This document shows positions 1 to 6,983 of a DNA stretch of 12,211 nt, piece by piece. The DNA comes from an uncultured Clostridia bacterium. GTDB lineage: Bacteria; Bacillota_A; Clostridia; TANB77; CAG-508. Under the pieces are notes generated by a model that saw only the letters and a program-made list of their open reading frames with translations, did no database searches and was not told the origin of the DNA. The translations under genes were made by a program, and so were the position numbers. The stretch is from the NCBI GenBank assembly GCA_947588915.1, contig CANPZA010000034.1, forward strand, positions 1-12,211. Direction: 5' to 3'. Position 1 is the stretch's first letter; every line of letters begins with the position of its first letter.

Positions 1-2674
1 ACAGAGCTTTTTATGGAATTATGGGAAGTAAAATGTTAACTACAAAAGATGGAAAATACACAAATGCAATATATGGATTTTTAGCCATATTATTTAAAAT
101 ATTAGAAGATGTAAATCCAGAATATATGGCAGTTGCATTTGATTTAAAAGCTCCAACAGCAAGACATAAACTTTATGAAGGATACAAAGCAACAAGAAAA
201 GGTATGCCAGAAGAGTTAGCAGAGCAAATGCCAATAATAAAAGAAATACTTAAAGCTATGAATATAGATATTATAGAAATGGAAGGATATGAAGCAGATG
301 ATATCCTTCGGCACTTTATCTTGTTATGGAGAAAATAAAGGATTAGAAGTTGTAATACTTTCCGGAGATAGAGATACATTTCAGCTAGCAACAGATAAAG
401 TAACAATTAGAATCCCACACACTAAGGGAGGAAAAACTGAAACAGATGAATATAATAGAAAAAAAATAATTGAAACCTATGGTTTAGAACCAAAACAATT
501 AATTGATGTAAAAGGGTTACAAGGAGATAGTTCTGACAATATTCCAGGAGTACCAGGCATACGGAGAAAAAACAGCATTGTCATTAATACAGAAATTTGG
601 TTCAATTGAAAATTTATATGAAAAGGTAGATAAAGGTGAATCTGAGCTAAAAGGTAAGCAAAAAGAAAATATTGAAAACAATAAAGACTTAGCATTTTTA
701 TCAAAAACTTTAGGAACAATTAATTTAGAAGTTCCAATAAAAGATTCTTTAGAGGACTTTAAATTAACCAAATGGGACAACCAAAAAGTATTAGAAATAT
801 TTAAAGAATTAAATTTTAATCGCTATATTGAAAGATTTAACTTAAGTGATGAAAAAGGAAAATCAAAAAAAGAAGATATAAAAGATTTATTTAAAATTGT
901 AGATAAACCAACAGTTGATGTCATAAAATTAATAAAAGAGCAAAAGCAAATGATTTTTTATATTGAAACAACAGAGGAAAATGACAATCAAGAAAAAATA
1001 ATAAAAGAAAAAATATCAGCAATAACAGTATTTGACAGCATAAATAAAGAAACAATATATATAGAAATACAAAATGAAAGACAAATAGAAGATTATAAAG
1101 ACATTTTTGAAAGTAAAGAAATTAAAAAGATCAGTATAAACTTAACAAAAACATATATATTACTAAAGCAATTAAATATAGATTTAAATGGTATTGATTA
1201 TGATATATCAATTGCAAGTTATATATTAAATCCAACAAATAATAAATTAGAAATTAACAACCTAATAGATCAATATTTAGATTTAGATATAAAAGATTAT
1301 ATTGGAGAAGAAGAAACCCAAAAGCAAATAAATTTATTTGATACAATAAATGAAAAGCCAATTGATGAAAAAGTCAAAAAAAGAAATTGTATGTATTCCT
1401 ATGCAATATATAAAATTAAAGAAATCACTTTAAAAAAATTAGAAGAGATAAATGCTAAAGAGTTATTCTATGATATAGATATGCCAACTGTTGAAGTATT
1501 ATCTAATATGCAATGGAATGGTATGTATGTAGATAAAGAAGAATTAGAAAAGTTTGGAAGAGAATTAACAGAGCAATTAGAAAAGTTAACAAAAGATATT
1601 TATGAAATGGCAGGAGAAGAATTTAATATTAATTCAACAAAACAATTAGGGGAAATTCTTTTTGAAAAAATGCAATTACCAGTAATAAAGAAAACAAAAA
1701 GTGGATATTCAACAGATGTTGATGTTCTAGAAAAACTTAAGAGAGAAGATCCAATAATAAATAAAATTTTGGACTATAGACAATTAATGAAACTAAATTC
1801 TACTTATGTAGAAGGATTAAAGCCATATATAAATCCAAAAACAAAAAGGATACACTCATTTTTTCATCAAACAATAACAGCAACAGGAAGGATAAGTTCA
1901 ACAGAACCAAATCTTCAAAACATACCTACTAGATTTGAATTAGGAAAAAGAGTAAGAAAGGTATTTAAGCCAGAGGAAGGAAAAGTTTATATTGATGCAG
2001 ATTATTCACAAATTGAATTAAGAGTATTAGCACACATATCAAATGATGAACATATGATACAAGCATTTAAAGAAGGGCAAGATATTCATAAACAAGCAGC
2101 CTCAAAAGTGTTTAAAACACCAATTGATGAAGTAACAAAAGCTCAAAGAAGTGATGCTAAGGCTGTTAACTTTGGAATAGTGTATGGAATTAGTGATTTT
2201 GGTTTAAAAGAACAACTCGGAATAACTAGAAAAAAAGCTAAAGAATATATTGATGAATATTTAGAACAATATTCAGGAATAAAAGATTTTATGGATAATA
2301 TAACAAAACAAGCGAAAGAAGATGGATATGTAGAAACTTTATTTCATAGAAGAAGATATATACCAGAATTAAAATCTAATAATTATATGGTAAGGCAGTT
2401 TGGCTCAAGAGCTGCTATGAACACACCTATACAAGGTACAGCAGCAGATATAATGAAAATCGCAATGATAAAAGTATATAATGAAATAAAAAAAAGAAAT
2501 CTAAAATCAAAAATAGTATTACAAGTACATGATGAAATGATGATAGAAGCTCAAGAAGATGAAAAAGAAGAAATAAAACAAATTTTAAAAGAATCAATGG
2601 AATCTGCAGCAAATTTAAATGTACCATTAATAGCTGATATTTCGATAGCTAAGAACTGGTATGATTGTAAATAA
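1..2674 (+). CDS. polA: DNA polymerase I, 5'-partial, read through two +1 shifts at CGG
   Basis: Family A DNA polymerase with a 5' nuclease domain, acting in Okazaki fragment maturation and repair. The frame is open from base 3 (RAFYGIMGSKMLTTKDG), so only about 15 N-terminal residues are missing. The 5' nuclease domain shows YEADDILG, the SGDRD motif and LQGDSSDNIPGVPGIGEKTA. The polymerase motifs are A (DADYSQIELR, near base 1994), B (RSDAKAVNFGIVYG, near 2147) and C (QVHDE, near 2522). Conventional translation gives three pieces: open from base 3 to a stop at 336-338, an overlapping frame ending at 607-609, and a frame ending at 2674. Removing one C from each of the in-frame CGG triplets at 309 and 562 restores a single 889-residue visible protein, close to the family's usual length. 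The middle domain lacks the proofreading carboxylates. The identity is certain. Whether the breaks are recoding or sequence error is inferred, and recoding is favoured because identical breaks occur in two other genes. Confidence 0.96.
309..312 (+). other. +1 frameshift / CGGN-as-Gly site 1 (polA)
   Basis: The frame reads GAT ATC CTT CGG CAC and reaches TAA ten codons later. Skipping the C gives CTT GGC ACT TTA, i.e. ADDILGTLS, which is the conserved polA sequence (E. coli and B. subtilis have a Gly at this point). The heptamer CTT-CGG-C resembles the yeast Ty1 +1 shift site CUU-AGG-C in layout: a CUU P-site codon, a poorly decoded A-site codon, and GGC in the new frame. Confidence 0.85.
562..565 (+). 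other. +1 frameshift / CGGN-as-Gly site 2 (polA)
   Basis: The frame reads CCA GGC ATA CGG AGA AAA and reaches TGA 15 codons after the CGG. Skipping the C gives ATA GGA GAA AAA ACA GCA, i.e. VPGIGEKTA. This is the helix-hairpin-helix motif of the polA 5' nuclease domain, whose central Gly is conserved (VPGVGEKTA in E. coli). The shift type is the same as at base 309 but the P-site codon differs (ATA rather than CTT). Confidence 0.86.
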
Positions 2675-2718
2675 TAAAAAACAAAAGATAAAGAATTATA
2701 AAAAGGAGAGGAAAATAT

Positions 2719-3282
2719 TTGAAAAACAAAAACTTGATTATTGCATTTGTAGTTATAATTTTAATATTAATATTCCTTATTATATTTAGAAACAATATAT
2801 TAAAAGTAATATATCCTAAAACCTATAAAGAAATAGTAACAATTTATGAAGAAAAATATGGAGTTGAAGAAAACCTTATATTTGCTTTGATAAAATCAGA
2901 AAGTAACTTTGACCAAAAAGCTATTTCAGGAAGTGGAGCAATTGGATTAATGCAACTAATGGAAGAAACCGCAAAAGATGTTGCGACTACAAACAATATA
3001 GAATTAAGTTTAGATAATACAAAAGATGAATTAAAAAATGCTTATAAAAATATTGAAATAGGAGTATGCTATTTATCTATTCTGATGGAAAAATATCAAA
3101 ATAAAGAAGTAGCACTAGCAGCATATAATGCAGGAATAGGAACAGTAGATGAATGGATAAGATTAGGAATCATAGAAAATAATGGCTCAGATATTGAAAA
3201 TGTGCCATATAAAGAAACTAATAATTATGTACGAAAAATATTAAGGGATTATAAAATTTATGAAGATTTATATAAGAACTAG
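2719..3282 (+). CDS. Membrane-anchored lytic transglycosylase (SLT domain)
   Basis: Predicted 187-residue peptidoglycan lytic transglycosylase, cleaving the MurNAc-GlcNAc bond outside the membrane. One N-terminal membrane segment (about residues 6-23) is followed by a goose-lysozyme-like SLT domain. The likely catalytic Glu61 lies in ALIKSESNFDQKA, with GLMQL (76-80), the AAYNAG motif (134-139) and NVPYKETNNYVRKI near the end, all hallmarks of the Slt70-type catalytic domain. The start is TTG at 2719, chosen because GGAGAGG (2705-2711) sits 7 bases upstream and the residues after it form the membrane anchor. It lies 44 bp after polA without an obvious terminator, so cotranscription is likely. 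No in-frame CGG. Its role (wall turnover or spore engulfment/germination) cannot be told from sequence. Confidence 0.93.
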   Translation: MKNKNLIIAFVVIILILIFLIIFRNNILKVIYPKTYKEIVTIYEEKYGVEENLIFALIKSESNFDQKAISGSGAIGLMQLMEETAKDVATTNNIELSLDNTKDELKNAYKNIEIGVCYLSILMEKYQNKEVALAAYNAGIGTVDEWIRLGIIENNGSDIENVPYKETNNYVRKILRDYKIYEDLYKN

Positions 3283-3339
3283 ACAAATTACAAAATATGG
3301 AATAAAATATACAGTATAAAGAAAAGAAGGAGAAACAAA

Positions 3340-4609
3340 ATGATAATAGAACAATTAATTTTTACGGTAATTTCATTAGCAATATTTGTATATATGTTTT
3401 TTCGTATGATACAAAAAAATGATACTACATATGTTGTTGTTTTAGTATTAGAAGCAATAGGAATAGCACTTAACTTTGTAGAAGTATTATTTGGAATAAA
3501 ATTAAATATGTTGTTTATTATATTGAAATATATACTATCTATAATAATTCCAATTGTAATCATCATATTAGAAAAAAGGAATATAGTATTATTCGAATTG
3601 ATTAATATTCAAAAAGCAAAAATATATTTATTTTTTCGGAGATAATAAAAAGGCAAAACAAGCATTAATAGACTTGATAGAAAAAAATACAAAATCATAT
3701 AAGGCTCATAAAATGCTAGCTGAGATTTATGAACAAGAAGGTGGCATGAGAAAAGCAATTGATGAATATGTACAAGCAGTAGATTTAAACAAAAAAGATT
3801 ATAATTCATACTATAAAGTTGCAGAATTATTAACAGGATTAGATAAAAAAGATGAAGCAAAAGAAATGTTATATAGTTTATTAAATAAAAAACCAGACAT
3901 GTATGAAGCAAGTGATTTGTTAGGTGAGATTTTATTAGAAAAAGAAATGTATAAAGAAGCGGTTAATATTTATCAAGAAGCATTAAAATATAATCCTGTA
4001 AGCTATGAACTAAACTATAATTTGGGTATAGCATATACAATGTTAAATGATTTCCAAAATGCAAAGATATGTTATGAAAAAGCAGCCCAAATAAATACTT
4101 TATTATTTAATGCAAAATATTCTTTAGCACAAATAGCATTAATATATAAAGACTTAGAAGAAGCGGAAAAAAGATTTACAGAAATATTAGAAGATGAAGA
4201 GTTATCAGCATATGGTTATTATGAATTAGCAAAAATATATTTATTAAAAGGTGAAAAAGATAAGGCTATTCAATATGTTAATACTGCAATTGATGCAAGT
4301 CCAAAGAAAATAACTGAAAAAGTGAAAAAAGAACCAATATTTATACCAATTATGGCAAAAATCAATATGCCATTTAACTTAGAAAAAATAGAACAACAGG
4401 CAGAAGAAAAAGAACTATCAAAAGATAATAGAGAAAAAAAGAAATTAAAAGAAAAAGAAATAAAAGCAAAAGAACATTTGGAAAAAATGAGTGAAATAAC
4501 TAAAAATTTAAGTTACAATGATATAAAATTATTAAAGAAAAATTCTTCAGGAAGAGCAAAAAAAGAAAATGAAAATATAAATATAGATATACAAAGGGGA
4601 GAGGGATAA
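3340..4609 (+). CDS. Membrane-anchored TPR protein, one gene read through a +1 shift at CGG
   Basis: One 422-residue protein if the CGG at 3637 is passed as C-GGA. The N-terminal 99 residues (ATG 3340, AAGGAG at 3327-3332) contain three hydrophobic segments (about residues 4-24, 32-52 and 57-78). The C-terminal part is a run of tetratricopeptide repeats (e.g. AHKMLAEIYEQEG, YNLGIAYTMLNDFQNAKICYEKAAQ), ending in a Lys/Glu-rich probable coiled coil (about residues 340-400). Read conventionally, the membrane part stops at 3643-3645, two codons past CGG, and the TPR part has no ribosome binding site at its first ATG (3674). Its first helix (GDNKKAKQALIDLIEKNTKSYKA) begins exactly at the shift. 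Membrane anchor plus TPR is a familiar clostridial layout, suggesting a scaffold facing the cytoplasm; specific function unknown. Confidence 0.87.
3637..3640 (+). other. +1 frameshift / CGGN-as-Gly site 3 (TPR gene)
   Basis: The frame reads TTA TTT TTT CGG AGA TAA, so conventional reading ends two codons after CGG. Skipping the C gives TTT GGA GAT AAT AAA AAG GCA, entering the TPR frame that is then open for more than 320 codons. TTT to TTC repairing of tRNA-Phe would be easy here, but the other three sites do not share this slip. Confidence 0.85.
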
Positions 4610-4633
4610 TAAAATCCCACTAAAATTTATATC

Positions 4634-4683
4634 TATACTCATAAAATTAATAAACTTTAATATTATTAAAGAGTATAAGGAGG
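4634..4683 (+). promoter_or_regulatory. dpaA leader: inverted repeats abutting the ribosome binding site
   Basis: TATACTC (4634-4640) is complementary to GAGTATA (4671-4677), which touches the Shine-Dalgarno AAGGAGG (4677-4683). A second, mutually exclusive hairpin is CTTTAAT/ATTAAAG (4655-4661/4665-4671). The two could make alternative folds near the ribosome binding site. The stems are AT-rich and short, so this may be chance. I saw no convincing promoter in the 80-bp gap. Confidence 0.25.
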
Positions 4684-4689
4684 AATTTT

Positions 4690-5583
4690 ATGAGTATAGA
4701 ATATGCAATAATTGGTGGAGACCAAAGAATAGTTGAATTAGCTAAATTGTTAGCAGAAAATAATAATAAAGTTTATATTTTTGGATTAGAACAAAAAATA
4801 GAATTAAAAAATATCAAAAATATTGAAATTTGTGAAAATACAAAACAAGCAATTGAAAAATCACAAATAATAATAGGACCTATCCCATTTTCAAAAGATA
4901 ATATAAATATTAATACACCATTTAGTAAAAAAATAATTTCAATTAAAGAATTATTCAATAATTTAGATGATAAACTATTTATTGCAGGAAATATAAAAGA
5001 AGAATTATATGAATTAATAAACAACAATTCAAAAATAATTGATATAATGAATGTAGAAGAACTTACAATTTTAAATGTTATTTCAACTGTAGAAGGAGCA
5101 ATACAAATAGCAATGGAAAATACTAATAAAATATTACATGGAAGTAATATTTTAATTTTAGGATTTGGAAGAATTGGAAAAATACTTGCTAAAAAATTAG
5201 AAGGACTATCATGTAAAGTTACTTGCAGTGCTAGAAAAATCGAAGACTTTTCATGGATAAAAGCATATGGATATAATTATACAGATACCAATACTTTAGG
5301 AAAAAATTTATCACAATTTGATATTATAATAAATACCATACCACATATGATTTTAAACAAAGAAAGATTAAAATATGTAAAAAACGATTGCTTATTAATT
5401 GATTTAGCATCAAAACCAGGAGGAATTGATGAAAAATTTGCAAAAAGTATAGGAATAAAAACAATTTGGGCATTAGCACTTCCGGGAAAAGTAGCCCCAA
5501 AGACAACAGCAGAATTCATAAAAAGTGCAATAGACCATATTATTGAAAAAAATAATATATATGAAATAGGAGAGAGAATATGA
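4690..5583 (+). CDS. dpaA: Dipicolinate synthase subunit A
   Basis: DpaA (SpoVFA) is the dehydrogenase-like subunit of the enzyme that converts dihydroxy-tetrahydrodipicolinate, from the lysine pathway, into dipicolinic acid in the mother cell; dipicolinic acid is loaded into the spore core. The 297-residue length matches the family. Visible motifs are IIGGDQR (7-13), the Rossmann nucleotide-binding ILGFGRIGKILAKKL (156-170), INTIP (214-218), LIDLASKPGG (236-245) and ALPGKVAPKT (263-272). The start is fixed by AAGGAGG at 4677-4683, six bases upstream. Its stop overlaps the uppP start (ATGA). The usual partner subunit DpaB (SpoVFB) is not next to it, which is unusual; in B. subtilis the two are adjacent. 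No in-frame CGG. Confidence 0.95.
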   Translation: MSIEYAIIGGDQRIVELAKLLAENNNKVYIFGLEQKIELKNIKNIEICENTKQAIEKSQIIIGPIPFSKDNININTPFSKKIISIKELFNNLDDKLFIAGNIKEELYELINNNSKIIDIMNVEELTILNVISTVEGAIQIAMENTNKILHGSNILILGFGRIGKILAKKLEGLSCKVTCSARKIEDFSWIKAYGYNYTDTNTLGKNLSQFDIIINTIPHMILNKERLKYVKNDCLLIDLASKPGGIDEKFAKSIGIKTIWALALPGKVAPKTTAEFIKSAIDHIIEKNNIYEIGERI

Positions 5584-6440
5584 TAATTGAAATTATTAAA
5601 TCTATTATATTTGGAATAGTAGAAGGTATAACAGAATGGTTACCAATTAGCAGTACAGGGCATTTAATACTTGTAGAACAGTTCATAAGATTTAAACAAG
5701 TATCTCCAGAATTCTGGGATATGTTTGAAGTTGTAATACAATTTGGAGCAATTTTAGCAGTTGTGGTATTATACTTCAGAAAAATATGGCCTTTTACAGA
5801 TAAAAAAGAAAAAGCAATAAAGAAAACAGGAATATTATCTTATTTTGATAAAAATATAATGATATTATGGGCAAAAATCTTAGTTGCATGTATTCCTGCA
5901 GCTGTAATAGGAATTTTGTTTGATGAAGTATTTGAAGAGTTATTTTATAATCCTATTTGTATAGCAATAGCACTAATTGTGTTTGGTATAGCATTTATTG
6001 TTATAGAAAATTATAATAAATCACGAAATACTAAAGAATTAAAACAAAACAATTCACAAATTACATATAAAGATGCAATGATTATTGGTATATTCCAATT
6101 ATTAGCAGCAATTTTTCCAGGAACATCTAGATCTGGTGCAACAATTATTGGAGGACTTCTAATAGGGCTTTCTAGACCAAATGCAGCGGAATTTACATTT
6201 TATTTAGCTATACCAACAATGCTAGGTGCAAGTTTATTGAAATTAGTTAAATTTGGATTTGCATTTACAGGAATAGAAATACTAATTTTACTAGTAGGAA
6301 TGATAGTTTCTTTCTTAGTATCTATTGTAATAATCAAATTTCTAATGAATTATATTAAAAAACATAATTTCAAACCATTTGGATATTATAGAATCATCTT
6401 AGGAATAATAGTCTTAATATATTTTTGTTTAGTAAGATAG
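5580..6440 (+). CDS. uppP: Undecaprenyl-diphosphatase (BacA family)
   Basis: Integral membrane phosphatase that recycles undecaprenyl diphosphate to the monophosphate lipid carrier for peptidoglycan and other wall polymers; it also gives bacitracin tolerance. The 286 residues are hydrophobic, with many membrane segments. Both signature regions are present: EGITEWLPISSTGHLIL (15-31; Glu15, Glu19 and His28 correspond to the E. coli catalytic residues) and PGTSRSGATI (180-189, with the catalytic Arg184). The ATG overlaps the dpaA stop, with GGAGAG at 5569-5574, so it is translationally coupled to a sporulation gene. This suggests a copy dedicated to spore cortex or mother-cell wall synthesis (inference). 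A terminator follows directly. Confidence 0.96.
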   Translation: MIIEIIKSIIFGIVEGITEWLPISSTGHLILVEQFIRFKQVSPEFWDMFEVVIQFGAILAVVVLYFRKIWPFTDKKEKAIKKTGILSYFDKNIMILWAKILVACIPAAVIGILFDEVFEELFYNPICIAIALIVFGIAFIVIENYNKSRNTKELKQNNSQITYKDAMIIGIFQLLAAIFPGTSRSGATIIGGLLIGLSRPNAAEFTFYLAIPTMLGASLLKLVKFGFAFTGIEILILLVGMIVSFLVSIVIIKFLMNYIKKHNFKPFGYYRIILGIIVLIYFCLVR

Positions 6441-6445
6441 AAAAT

Positions 6446-6474
6446 AGGGATTTAGGGACGTTCTTTAAATCCCT
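6446..6474. terminator. Bidirectional hairpin terminator between uppP and the small minus-strand gene
   Basis: AGGGATTTA (6446-6454) pairs with TAAATCCCT (6466-6474), a perfect 9-bp stem with an 11-base loop. It is followed by TATTCTATTTTTCT on the plus strand and by ATTTTCTATCTT on the minus strand. It lies between the stop codons of two convergent genes, and its right arm overlaps the last base of the minus-strand stop. Confidence 0.8.
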
Positions 6475-6710
6475 TATTCTATTTTTCTAGTTGATCTTTC
6501 ATTTGAAGTATTACACATTTTTTCATATTCTTTACATTTAATTTTATAGTCCATTTGTAGACATAGATAACGATAATAACTACAAGCTTGTTCATATTGC
6601 ATAATCATTTCATTCATATCCATATTAGGTGGTTGCATATTATAATCCATATAAGGTGGAATAAAATTATTGTTAAAATCTCTATCCATTTTATTATCAA
6701 ATCCTTTCAT
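6474..6710 (-). CDS. Small Met/Asn/Tyr-rich hypothetical protein (possible spore coat type)
   Basis: A 78-residue acidic-to-neutral protein rich in Met, Asn, Tyr and Pro at its N-terminus (FIPPYMDYNMQPPNMDMNEM), followed by a helical stretch with four Cys (CSYYRYLCLQMDYKIKCKEYEKMC). I do not recognise a named family. Composition resembles small clostridial spore coat proteins, and the neighbours include sporulation genes, but this is weak. The start is uncertain. The ATG at 6710 has no Shine-Dalgarno. The in-frame ATG at 6689 (MDRDF) has AAAGGA 12 bases upstream, and a TATAAT-like box lies just upstream of the first ATG. No CGG occurs on its coding strand. Confidence 0.6.
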   Translation of the reverse strand: MKGFDNKMDRDFNNNFIPPYMDYNMQPPNMDMNEMIMQYEQACSYYRYLCLQMDYKIKCKEYEKMCNTSNERSTRKIE

Positions 6711-6789
6711 TTTAAATTATATAAGAGTAATCTCTTGTTTTAATATATGATAGAAAATGAAACTTATAACCTAAAGCTTTTAAAATTTA

Positions 6790-6818
6790 TTGACATTACC
6801 AAAAAATGGTAGTATTAT
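6790..6818 (+). promoter_or_regulatory. Sigma-A-type promoter P1 upstream of the Rpn gene
   Basis: A perfect TTGACA (6790-6795), 17-bp spacer and TATTAT (6813-6818). It would give a leader of about 160 nt before the ATG at 6984. Confidence 0.7.
6797..6811. promoter_or_regulatory. Inverted repeat in the P1 spacer, possible operator
   Basis: TACCA-aaaaa-TGGTA, perfect 5-bp arms around five A, sits entirely between the -35 and -10 boxes of P1, where a bound repressor would block RNA polymerase. I cannot assign it to a known regulator, and the arms are short. Confidence 0.35.
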
Positions 6819-6936
6819 ATATATTGTAAATATTATTTCAAAAAATTTTATTCTTAATAATTCACGAAAAGTATAGAAAAATTAAAATTGATGCATGTAC
6901 ATAAATTAAAATAGCTACTTTACTTTTAAATAAAAC

Positions 6937-6965
6937 TTGACATATCAATAAAAATATATTAAAAT
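6937..6965 (+). promoter_or_regulatory. Sigma-A-type promoter P2 immediately before the Rpn gene
   Basis: TTGACA (6937-6942), 17-bp spacer, TAAAAT (6960-6965). The predicted transcript start (about 6972) leaves a leader of only about 12 nt that just contains the AAGGAAG ribosome binding site (6974-6980). Confidence 0.7.
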
Positions 6966-6983
6966 AATGAAAGAAGGAAGTTA

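Larger units (their letters stand above)
6711..6983. other. Intergenic region between divergent genes
   Basis: About 270 bp with no coding signal. It holds two plus-strand sigma-A-like promoters (6790-6818 and 6937-6965), a spacer inverted repeat, and a small palindrome AAGAG-taat-CTCTT (6723-6736) upstream of the minus-strand gene. The stretch between the promoters (6825-6930) is AT-rich with nothing I can name. Confidence 0.5.

Noticed and set aside
1..609. polA as a decaying pseudogene
   Set aside because: Apart from the two C-before-GGN events, all nuclease and polymerase motifs are intact over about 890 residues, with no stop codons or other damage. The same event type recurs in two other genes.
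3674..4609. A separate TPR gene starting at ATG 3674
   Set aside because: No ribosome binding site precedes it, and the +1 frame is open and sensible back to the CGG at 3637, starting within the first TPR helix.
4619..4650. Sigma-K promoter before dpaA (CATAAAATT with an upstream AC)
   Set aside because: The spacing of 19 bases and a mismatch in the -10 element do not fit the sigma-K pattern well enough.
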